A stretch of 64,000 nucleotides of DNA from Tetragonia tetragonoides (taxonomy: Eukaryota; Streptophyta; Magnoliopsida; Caryophyllales; Aizoaceae), in the NCBI GenBank assembly GCA_038025085.1, contig CM076143.1, positions 32,882,501 through 32,946,500 on the forward strand. The letters are read 5' to 3'. Below, one piece after another: positions 21,765 to 31,406 of the stretch (its first letter is position 1; each line of letters opens with the position of its first letter). A program made the translations under genes and the position numbers. The notes under the pieces were generated by a model. That model had not been told where the DNA came from. It saw only the letters and a program-made list of their open reading frames with translations, and did not search any database.

Positions 21765-21985
21765 AGTGTTAGGCGGCCAAACCGCCACGTCAAACGCTAA
21801 ACCGCTTGGTGGAGCGGTCAAGCCGCTTGCTGGAGCGGCTATGCCGCTTGATGGAGCGGGTGAACCGCTCTGCCAAACGGTTGAGCTGTTTGGGCAAGCG
21901 GGCAAGCCGCGTGGCTTGCGGTTCAACCGCCAGCGTGGCGGTCTGACCGTCCACCTGGCCGGTTTGACCGGTTGTTAGGTCTTCA
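21765..21985 (+). promoter_or_regulatory. Palindromic 21-bp repeat array upstream of PMD gene
   Basis: About nine consecutive units of about 21 bases, each a small inverted repeat: ACCGCTTGGTGGAGCGGT, GCCGCTTGCTGGAGCGGC, AACCGCTCTGCCAAACGGTT, AACCGCCAGCGTGGCGGT. Arms change together (ACCGCT with AGCGGT, GCCGCT with AGCGGC). It lies about 280 bases before the PMD ATG. No clear TATA box follows, though AAATAAGGGG occurs at about 22007. Probably promoter-linked, by comparison with the three similar arrays. Confidence 0.65.
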
Positions 21986-22262
21986 CGGGTGAAATAAAGG
22001 GAAAATAAGGGGAAGGCCGAAATGGATCTTCTTCCATTACGTGCCATCTCCTCTCTCTCTCCTCCATTTTCTTCAAGCTCTCAAACTCTATCAAAGCCCC
22101 TAGCTGCAAATCTTGTGGCTTTCTTGCTCAAATTCTTATAAGAACTTGATTTTATTAGTTGTTCTTGAGTTTTTGAGTGTGAAAACTCAAATTTGTGTGA
22201 ATTTGTGAGTTTTCTGAGTTTCACTCCAAATTTCAAAAACTCCATTGTTTTGCTCTTCATCC

Positions 22263-25200
22263 ATGGCTCCCAAACTTAGAGGAGGTAGGAAAAGAAAGGA
22301 GCAAGAGATTGTTGTGAGGGAGGCCCCGAATGTTTTTACTCGTGTCTTCATTTCCGGTATACCTCATCACCGAGTGGGTGAGCACCGATTAGTCTAGGAT
22401 GAGTTCACTCGTAGTGATTTCCATCCTGCCGATCGTCGGGAGCCCCGCGATCTCACTTTCAAGAAGAAAGAGCATTTGGTTATCGTAGGCACCAAGTGTC
22501 GGGTATGTCGTTTTTTTTTTCTTTCTTTTTCTCTTTTGCACGTAGAAAATCATGTGTAGGCAAACATAGAATTTCGAGGTTGAGTAGTGTAGCTAATGTG
22601 GAAAACCAATTTGCGTGAAATTATTTTTCTTGCTAATTTGCAAATTCCTGTAGGATTATTATTTTATTTTTTTGCATGTGAAGAATGAATTTGTGTGAAA
22701 TTCATCTTTAATGGTGGAAAATAAATTTGTGTGAAATTTATTCTGGTCGCAATTATCACTCTTTGCTGAAAATAAACTTGAGTGAAGTTTACTTTTATTC
22801 TATTTTTACTGTAATGGTAGATGATTTTTGAGTAAATTTGTGGAAAATAAACTTGTGTGAAATTTATTCTCGTTAAAACTTACTCTTGTTGTATGGATTT
22901 TTCTAGAATGCTAATTTTTACGAGTTGTAAAAATTTAGGACTAAATCGGAGACTAGTAGTTGTCACTAGGATCATCTAGCTAGATGTCTTGCGGTTATCG
23001 TGTTGTATAATATGTAGACACTACCATGCGGGGTTCCGGTAGCCTTTCCGAGATCGAGAAAGCCCGTAGGTATGTGACTCCCGAGGTCACTATTGTGGAG
23101 CGGTGTGGCTTCGGTCATCTGTTAGCGTCCATCACTTCTGCCGAGCGCTCCGACCGCTTACTTGTTAGAGGTCTTGCGGAGCGGTATTGGGATACTACCA
23201 GTACTTTTCATTTTCCTATGGGTGAGATCATGATTACCCCTTTCGAGTTCGGCCTCATTTTCGGGCTCCCTTGCACCGGTATCCCCCTCACTTATGGAGA
23301 GGTGAGTACGGATGACATGGTGGAGATGTTTGGCCTTTTCGGGGCCAACTGGGATGGTATGAAGTATGGGCGGACTAACGTAATGGTCCAGTTCCTGACC
23401 ACCCCGAGGAAGCTGAAGAAGGGCACGATGGAGCAGCACTGTAAGACCCCGAATTTTCTAGTAAAATAAATACTTAAAAATAAACAAACTCGAGCCGAAA
23501 GTCCGGAGATTTCCTATAGAAAACTGAACAACCCAGCTAAAAATAATCCTAAAAGGCTAAAAATAAAAAGGCTTATAAAAACCTGCTTAATAAAATAAAA
23601 CAATATCTAGCAACAACCAAGCGGAAGACTCTAATAATTTAGGGCGCTACCGCCACACTCACTCATACGAATGAGTGTAAGGCTCTTCAACCGAAACTAC
23701 CAAAAATAATCTCAAAAATAGTGTAGATGGTCTATTTATTACAAGTTAATTAACTCTAAAATAAACATCTACTGATTTTTGCATGTCTAAATTGAGAGCG
23801 ATCCTCACCACACATTTGTATAGAACTAAACTTCAATCTGCAAAAAGATGAGAATTTGCAACGTCAGCAATGCTGGTAACTCACATCTAGTACGTAGAAC
23901 TCATTCTAAATTCAAATCAAGTCTAAACGTACAAACATGCTTTAGTCTGATCAGTCAAGTACGTCTTATATACACCTTAATCTACTTTATCCGTGTTTAT
24001 AAATATCATAGCTCTTGCACTATAGATAATACCATCAATCATACTCAATAGCATAAGTAAATTACGAATCTTCACTTCAGATAACCTAGAGTTATCTTGA
24101 TAGCTTTTATTAGTCTTGCATTACTGAACTGGGTATATGGGAGCTAGGTTCCTAGGGCCGCCACATCTTGGAGGCGTTTAAACTATTGACCGCATCTTTG
24201 GAGTCAAGCCACATCTTGGGGGCCAAGTGTATTATCTGTAATCTATAACTAGCCACATCTTGGGGGCTCTTCCCATATAGGGGTCTGTAACTAGCCTTGC
24301 GGCTCTTCCCATATAGGGGCTGGAAATGCTAATCATTGCCACATCTTGGGGGCACAGTTCAACATTTTTGGACGTCTCCCTTAAACTCATTATAACACAT
24401 CTGGAGTACCCATAGGTTCCACACTGCCCAAAGCCATCTTTCACTTTACGTTATTAATAACTTGAGTAGCTTTGACTCATAACTTCTCAATTCTCATATA
24501 AAACACACATAATGCATATCAGCTAGCATTTCATAACAACAATCATTCTATTTTCTCTAATTTCACTTGTACTGGAACGTAGTCATTCATATAGTTAATC
24601 TCAAAGAGGATAAAGTTACAATCTCAATCTTTTTTCTTTACTTTAGCTGTAACTTAGGTAGTAACTCTTTACTACCCATCTCTTCATAAACTGGCTTATA
24701 ACTCAATTTCTCTTCCTCTTAGACTTGGCTTATAATAACTTCACAACCAACTTAATCATATACATATGTTCTGAACAGCATATACAAGCTACTAATAATT
24801 CTCCTAAACTAATAATCTCTCAACCTCTTAATTGTAGTAAACACACAAGTCACTTAAGTCACTTAGTTTCAACATAAAATAAGTAAACAGTGACTATGCA
24901 TATACTTACAACTTGCTCAAAACATCCGTAATCGTAGATACTAGCTAAAATTCAATTGGATTAAACAAAATACTAGTCCATAGATTAGAAATTTCACATC
25001 TAAATCAATTGAATCACATATACACACAATAATGCTCAAAATGAATGTAAAATAAACCGAACGTAGTAGACGTAGTTACCTTAATTGTAATTGGGGTCCT
25101 AATCGATTATACTCACAAGCTGAGACTCCAATTTCTACATAATCTAACAATTAGGAAACTAAATTAACTTTCAATAATCTGTTTCCTATCATTAGACTTA

Positions 25201-27698
25201 AAGAAAACTATTAAGGGCTCAATTGAAGTACCTATCCAACCGACATAATGGAACTATGGTGCGTGTACTGATGGAGGGGTTGCACGATAGCTGCCTAGGC
25301 TAGCGATTGGCGTCTTTGTGGCTGAATAAAGTGGCTGGGTAGTTTTGTGGGGGCTCGCTACTGCTATTGGCTTTTAGAATAGACTGAACAGAATACACAT
25401 ACCATAGGGCGGTGGCTATTGTCTATCATAGGTGCACAATTGATGTCATGGTGGTGATGCGTGATGGTGGTGATGTGTGATGGTGGTGAATGATGATGCG
25501 TGATGGTGGTGATGTGTGGCAGAAAGAGGGGCACTCAAAGGGGTTTTTAGAAAGGGGAAAGGTAAAGGTCGATTATTTTTCCTAAGCATATTGGGTTTGC
25601 TTTTTTTTTTTTTTTCTCTCCATAATCAATATAGTTGTGGTTATCTCTTTTGGCTTCAAAAAGAGTAATATATATGTTATAAGTAGACAATTCTAATGGA
25701 ATTAATGGAACTAGTCCATGTGCACGTGAGTTTTAATAACAAAGGTTTACAAAACTCTCAAGCTCAGTACTAGAAATATGTTTGATAACTTTCTTTTGAT
25801 TTTTTTTATGTACTTTAAAAATACAGGGTATGACAAGCACGCTCGCCTTTTCTTGACCTATATTCTAGCTTGTTCCGTCTTTTCGGATAAATCTAGTAGG
25901 TATCATGTTTACTATTTTCCGTGCTTGCGGGATTTAGACAGAGTTGCGGAGTACAATTGGGGTCTTCCCGCATATTCTTGTCTTCTGCGGTGTTTCAGGC
26001 AGTCCAGCCACCTCAGTGGGGAGGAGGGCGCGTCTCGCGTCTCCTTGATCGGCTATTGGAAGGTTATGGAGGTAATTTCCTTTTACCCTTCTTTATACTT
26101 TGTGCTTTGGCTTTTTACTCATAACTTGTGCCTAATCCATGTGTTTTGCATATCTTAGATTTGGTTTTACGAGTATTTCCCCGACCTTTCCCCTCTTCTT
26201 GAGACAGGGGATTTGTCCTTTCCAGCGATGCCATCTTGCCCATTTTCTACGCTGCACGCCCTTAGGGAGGCGATATATCCCTTGACCGCTTAGGATGTAA
26301 CTGATTACCTTTTGCGTTTTTTTTTTATATCGTCCTTTTCATCCGTTCCTGTGCTCATTCTTTGCTTTTGTAGGTTGACTGGTTCCCCTGGACGGATTAC
26401 CTCTCGGGCCTTTCGGACCGATTCTTGGGTGCTCGGGAGTACGACCAGAAGAGAGTCCTCATTGAGGGTCCTTTTGGTTTTGGGTGGTTCTTGGGAGAGA
26501 GACTGATTAGACAGACTTTCTCCCACCTTCCGGCTCGGAGGATTCCTTTGGACCCTCCGGGTTCTATGCTTTATGTTCATCACCTTACCATGGAGCAGGT
26601 AAGGACGGCCACCGTTGGGGTGAATGCCCTTGAGTATTTGCTTCCGGAAGACCTGGAGGTGGATCTTATGGTGGTGTATACCGAGTTTGCTGAGACTCGG
26701 TTGTGCCCTAACTTCTCCACTGATCCGGTGAGTAATTTGTTTTTGTTTCTTAATTTCGTTTGGAAATTTAGAAATGTATCTAATATTTTTATGTTTTACA
26801 GAGCGCTGCGAGTTCTTCGTCGTCCCATACGACTGCTTCTGCTCCGCGCCCCACTCCTCCTACCATGTCGGTGGGTTATACAGGTGCGGATGGGTCACCT
26901 CAGATTCTTTTGATTCCTGAGTTTCGTGGTCTCGATGAGGAGGTTGAGGGATTGCCTTTACCAACTGGTTGTAGGGGGGTAAGTGAAAATCCATTGTAAT
27001 TTGCTATATTTCCTTTGTGTTTATACTGACTCTTCTCTTATGTGCACAATTGGATGCTGCTGAGACGCGGAAGATCTGTAGGGGCATGCATGCCCTTAAA
27101 CATTTGGATTTCCAGGTTCGCGTCTCAAAGTGTGTGCACGAGCCGTCGATCCGACGATCAAGAGGTATGTTCATTTCAAGTAATAGTGCTTGATTTGAAT
27201 TTTTATAATTTTCTAACCTTGAGTCTATCTTGCAACTTGTTCCTATGGCAAGGCCTCCCAGGCCTCCAGTTACTCGTGCTCCGGAGTTGGTGTTTACATC
27301 ATAACGTCCTCCTCCAAGGCAAGACAGTACGGAAGTGCGTCATGGGACGCCTCAAGCTCGAGTGGATACGGGGAATCCGCCCCAGGTGCCTTATCTTCCG
27401 CAGTGGCATGCACCGCCTCCTTTTATAGGGTATCCAGATTATCCCATGCCTATGTATCCTCCAGTCCCTCCGAAGAGCTCTTGGAGTCAGGAGAGTATGG
27501 GGTATGTATGGTGGCTACCCAAGCATGTCGGAGCCACCGCGTCATTCACTGGATCTAGCTTACTTGACGGGTTCATTATTTGCTTTTGACCCTAGAGATT
27601 GGGCAATGTCTCATCCCGGTCCCTCAGGTGCTCCATCATCAAGTGGACCCGGAGAGTCGTCTCAGGCGGGTCCGAGTACTGGCAAAGATGGCCAGTGA
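22263..27698 (+). pseudogene. Plant mobile domain (PMD) gene, multi-exon, antisense in Tat-type element
   Basis: The family includes host proteins MAIN/MAIL1 and many transposon-borne forms; biochemical role unclear. Inferred exons: 22263-22502, 23018-23439 joined to 25841-26071 across an inserted LTR, 26159-~26296, 26374-26727, 26802-26978, ~27042-27172, ~27261-27698. Introns mostly start GTA/GTG and end TAG/CAG. PMD blocks: ERYWDTTSTFHFPMGEIMIT, FGLIFGLPCTGIPLTYGEV, ARLFLTYILACSVF, VAEYNWGLPAYSCLLRCF, IWFYEYFPDLSP and WFLGERLIRQTF. The tail is Pro/Ser/Gly-rich. Breaks: TAG at 22395, TAG at 26291, phase mismatch between exons 1 and 2, likely mutated acceptor before 27042. The N-terminus has a basic RGGRKRKEQE stretch, possibly a nuclear signal. 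Confidence 0.72.
23440..25835 (-). mobile_element. Solo LTR (2.4 kb) inserted in PMD exon 2, TSD AGCAC
   Basis: Begins TGTAAGACCCCGAATTTTC and ends GGGTATGACA, flanked by the 5-base duplication AGCAC (23435-23439 and 25836-25840). The PMD reading frame (…MEQH | ARLFLTY…) continues in phase across it. It is the same family as 31701-34158. The terminus reads TTCGGGG(T)GTTACA on the minus strand, like the chromovirus LTRs, so it is minus-oriented. No internal region: the LTR was left by LTR-LTR recombination. It contains spaced GCCACATCTTGGGGGC motifs (24150-24370) and a GGTGGTGATG microsatellite (25445-25520). Confidence 0.92.
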
Positions 27699-28194
27699 TA
27701 TTTGTTGTAGTGCATTTTGAACTTTCGGGCTTGTATAAAACCTGCTATAAATATTTCATTTTATTCACGCACAAAAATATCACGCAAATGCCCATATGTG
27801 AATTTAATCATCTAATTTCCGAATGGGAAATCACAAAGCATGAAATCTGAGAATTTAGGATTCTCGAGAACTTAGCACATTTGGGGTACCCCTTCCCCTA
27901 AAAAATAAAATAAAAGAAAAAATAAATAGGAAAAGATAATTAAAAAGAAAAAAATAATAAAAGAAAATAAGGAATCAGAAAATAAAAGGAAAAAAAGGTG
28001 GAACTTGATAATCCTAATAAAAAGAAGGAAAGAAAATAAAAAGGGAATAAAGAGAAAAGTGGCAAGAGCCAAAATTAAGGTAAGGAAAATCTAAGGGAAG
28101 GCTTTCAAAATCTGTCCAAGTGGGAAATAGGAAGGTATAGCTCGATTAATGAGAGGTCGGGTAGACCGATGTTGCTCATCAGGCGCCTATACAT
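27699..28194. other. PMD gene 3' region and purine-rich tract
   Basis: After the PMD stop: AT-rich, then at 27900-28080 about 180 bases almost wholly A and G on the plus strand (AAAATAAAAGAAAA-type words). No gene. Such strand asymmetry is frequent in large retrotransposons but has no assigned role here. Confidence 0.5.
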
Positions 28195-28360
28195 GGTGAC
28201 CGCTAGAGCTCCTATCAGCTGCGCTAGAGCTCAAGCGGTTACCTCTTGGGCAAAGCCGCTTGGGCTAGTGGTTAAGCCGCTTGTCCAAGTGGTCAGGACG
28301 CTAGCTGGAGCGACTCAGCAGCCCATCCTAACGGCTCAGCCGTCTAGACTAGGTGAGAGG
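28195..28360 (+). promoter_or_regulatory. Palindromic CCGCT repeat array upstream of DUF7745-like gene
   Basis: Degenerate units such as AAGCCGCTTGTCCAAGTGGT and GACGCTAGCTGGAGCGAC, of the same type as 21765-21985. It ends about 70 bases before a TATA box at 28430-28435. Confidence 0.6.
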
Positions 28361-28429
28361 CCGCCTGGCCTTTTTTCGTCGGTTGTCTGTGTTTCCTTAA
28401 ATTTTCGACGAGAATCCAATCGTGACCTT

Positions 28430-28435
28430 TATATA
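28430..28435 (+). promoter_or_regulatory. TATA box of the DUF7745-like gene
   Basis: GACCTTTATATAGTCGG followed by a CT-rich leader (TCCTCTTCTTCTC) and, about 90 bases later, an ATG at 28524. Position and leader resemble a normal plant promoter. Confidence 0.6.
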
Positions 28436-28523
28436 GTCGGATTTCCTCTTCTTCTCTTCTTACCACTTACTTTGAGCCCCTAGAGAGAGAAAATTCCTTG
28501 AGAGAAAATCCTTACTCTTAACA

Positions 28524-30081
28524 ATGGTGAACTTTGATGATGTTTTTGATGCTTGATTGGCCTCCATGACCGTAGAGGAGAGGTTAGAACTTAGTCCCTT
28601 CCACCTTAATGCATTCTTTCACCTCAAACAAGTTAAGATCTTGTGGGACTTTCTTCATGCTTCTATTGAATTTTGGGACCCGAAGTTTCATGTTTTCCGC
28701 TTTGGTGCTCATGAGATGTGCCCGTTGGTGGAGGAGTTCTCCGATATCATTGGCTTTCCAACCGAGAGCCCTCCCGCCGTTCCTTACTTGGGGAACGCTT
28801 TTGCGGGTGATTTTCAAAGATATCTCGGGTTGTCTCCTCGTCAAGTGGCTCAAGTGCTTCACGGTGAGGATGTTGATCTTGCTAGGCTTGTGACTTTCTT
28901 CACTTCTAGGGCCCGGGATGCGATGGACATGAGATACAAGAAACGTGTCTTTGTATTTTGCCTCCTCCATCGTTATTTGTTTGTTGGTGGCAATGAAGAC
29001 GCTCTTATTCCATCCGAAAAGAAGTCTACCATCAACAAGGGCAAAGCTTGGCTTCTTAGGGTAACCGAGCAAATTCAATGGGATAGCACTCCTATGCACT
29101 TGGTTGTGGGAGAGACGATCCTTGCTTTAGATAGGCTCAAGAGCAGTCCTCAAGAGTCCTTCACCGGGAGCCCTTTACTCCTTCAAGTAAGTTTTGTGAT
29201 AAAGCCTTAATCTTTGTGGACTTAACTTTATGTAGTGATATTCTCATCCTGTATTGACTTGAATTTTTCTTTTTGTTGTTTTTGTGTAGATGTGGCTTCA
29301 AGAGAGACTCCACTTGCTTGAGTCTCCCATTGACACTAGGAAGTTCCTCACTAAACACTTTCCGGCGAGGCGCCGAAAGTTCTCCGAATCCTCTCGGGAG
29401 GAGTGGATAGCATACTTCTACACCGATATCCAACCGGCTTGGTTCGTCCCATGGTGGCGTACCACCAAAATTGTAGGGTGTAGTGAGAACGTGCCCTTTA
29501 CGAGGATTATTGGTTTATATACCTTGACATTCTTCCTACCGAACCGCCTCCTCCGCCAATACGGCTTAAGGCAAAGAATCCTGAACGTAAGTTGCGAAAC
29601 TCCTTGCCAAAGGCCCTTAACGTCCTCCTTGGTGTCTAATTGGGAACGACACTGAAACCGTCGCCAAGTGTGGACTAAGCCAGTATACCCGCACTGAAAC
29701 GGGTTGTCAAGCTTTTATGAGGAGTGGATTTGGAGTGGTGACCATCAAGTCAATCAAAGGCTCCTAGAGGAGGAGAAGGAGTTATTCGAGGCTCGCAAAT
29801 ATGATGAGCCTTGTAGTGTAAGGATAACTCTCATCGATAGGCCTACTATGCCGTCCAAGCCCCAAACTAAGGGTTAGGAAAAAGGTAAGGCTAAAGCCCA
29901 ATCCAAAAAGAGGAAGAATCCAACCCACTTGGCCAAACAAGTCCTTCAAGTTAGGCCCAATGATCACGAGGACTATTCGAGCAATGGTAAGGAAAGATGG
30001 GCTCCAAAAGAACGAATGGAACTTGATGAGTCTAGCGAGCCCGCCCAAGAGCCCGAAGTTAACAAAGACAAAGAGAAGTAG
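28524..30081 (+). pseudogene. DUF7745-like gene, antisense in Tat-type element
   Basis: Exon 1 28524-29186, intron 29187-29289 (GTAAGT…TGTGTAG, 103 bases, phase 0), exon 2 from 29290. Readable blocks: EFWDPKFHVFRFG, MCPLVEEFSDIIGFP, GSPLLLQ joined to MWLQERLHLLESP, then FVPWWRT and LPNRLLRQYGLRQRI. This pattern fits proteins I know as DUF7745, common in plant retrotransposon extra ORFs, but I cannot confirm the match. The C-terminal part (29780-30081) is Lys/Glu-rich with KSKKRKNP-like basic stretches. Breaks: TGA at 28554-28556 eleven codons after the ATG, frame loss after 29586 (perhaps a second intron starting GTAAGTT), and later stops. Function unknown. Confidence 0.55.
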
Positions 30082-30526
30082 TCCACCTCTAGTTGTCTAG
30101 CAAGTCTTACTTTTTTGTGCTTGGTAGTATAATTCAAATAACGAGTTTGCATGCCAAGTAGATGTAGTTTAGAATTTCCCTTTTATTTTTATTATTATTT
30201 CCGCACTTTTTCTTCCGTTTTTTTTTTTATTAGAGCATGTAATGGACTTTAGTCATATTAATGAAAGACTTGTTTATTTTTGCATTAATCGAGTGGATTA
30301 AAACTCCCTTAGAGATTAATTTTATTAAAGTGGTCGGGCCCAAGTTACATGGGTTACCTACATATCCATGCGGAATCAGGCCAATGTAGTTCGTAAACTC
30401 AAATCTCATTTATTTATTTTTATTTATTTATTTTTTTTATTTCCGGTCGTGAGCCCCATGTGGACGGGTTTGACCGAGTTTGACTTGGACTTGGTTCCTT
30501 AATGGGCTCTCTCAAAGATTAAGTAT
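30082..30526. other. Convergent 3' regions, no gene seen
   Basis: AT-rich DNA between the plus-strand DUF7745-like gene and the end of the minus-strand integrase. It contains AATGAAAGACTTG and T-rich runs suitable as a 3' end for the plus-strand gene. The two transcripts would meet here. Confidence 0.5.
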
Positions 30527-31257
30527 TTATGCATAGAATCGCTTAAGTTGGTCCATATTTGTGACTTGAGTGAACTCGTTGCCGTCTAAATCCATTAACT
30601 TTATCGCTCCACTGGATAATATTGTCTTGATAATGTATGGGCCGACCCAATTAGGTTTGAACTTTCCCCGAGGGTCGACTACAATTGGTCTTACCTCTTT
30701 TTGGACTAAGTCTCATTCTTTTAGTCCTCTAGCCTTGAATCGTTGATCAAAATGTCTTGTCATTCTTGCTTGGTAGACATGACCATAATGTAGGGCATTT
30801 AGTCGTCTTTCGTCTAGCAAGACTAATTGATCATATCGGGCTTGGACCCAATCTACTCCGAGTAATTCACTTTCCAGAGCTATCCTTGAGGAAGGGATTT
30901 CCACCTCGGCTGGGAGTACCGCTCCATCCCGTATACTAAAGAATAAGGGGTTGCTCCTGTTGAGGATCGAATAGTAGTTCTATATCCCCATAAGGCGAAT
31001 TGTAGCTTGTCGGGCCAATCTTCGTACTTTTTCGTCATCTTGGCTATCATTTGTTTTATATTCTTGTTTGCGGATTCTACGACTCCATTTGTTTGTGGCC
31101 TATAAGGTGAAGACTGTCGATGTTGAATTTTGAACTTCGCGAAAAGCTCGACAACATATTTTTTAAATTGGGTCTCGTGATCACTTATGATTTCATGGGG
31201 TACTCCATATCTAGTAATGATGTTGTCATGTATGAACTTTGCCACGTGTTTCGACGC
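30527..31257 (-). pseudogene. pol: Integrase C-terminal half, Tat lineage
   Basis: Minus strand reads RYGVPHEIISDHETQFKKYV, QSSPYRPQTNGVVESANKNI, WGYRTTIRSSTGATPYSLVY, and further on KFKPNWVGPY, ending near LKRFYA and a TAA at 30527. This set is typical of Tat/Ogre integrases. The second catalytic Asp (IISD) and the Glu (GVVES) are present. A one-base loss after YGME and a TGA after ARGLKE break it. At 31257 it stops at an IGS-type minisatellite, so the zinc finger and first Asp are gone. Confidence 0.82.
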
Positions 31258-31406
31258 TATTCTCAGTGCCCATGTCCCATGTCCCAGCGCCCATGTCGCA
31301 TGTCCCATGTCCCATCGCCCATGTCCGAGCGCCCATGTCCCAGCGCCCAGTGCCAAGCACCCAGTCCCAGCACCAAGCCCCCATGTACCGACGCCCATGT
31401 CCCAGT
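31258..31406 (+). repeat. IGS minisatellite remnant between two retrotransposons
   Basis: About 149 bases of CCCATGTCCCAGCG-type units like 8655-9252, wedged between Tat-type integrase and the LTR of the next element. It shows that the second element landed in spacer-type DNA. Confidence 0.8.

Larger units (their letters stand above)
19227..31257 (-). mobile_element. Tat-lineage Ty3/gypsy element carrying two antisense genes, truncated
   Basis: Read on the minus strand: integrase (31257-30527), then about 9.7 kb, polypurine tract (20790-20806), LTR (20789-19379). The 9.7 kb includes a 2.4 kb inserted solo LTR. Between integrase and polypurine tract lie two plus-strand multi-exon genes (PMD, 22263-27698; DUF7745-like, 28524-30081) and a tandem hairpin repeat. 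Extra ORFs, some antisense, between integrase and 3' LTR are known in the Tat lineage. Gag, protease and RT are missing; the integrase end abuts an IGS minisatellite. That all parts come from one element is inferred from their order, orientation and shared promoter-type repeats. Confidence 0.65.
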
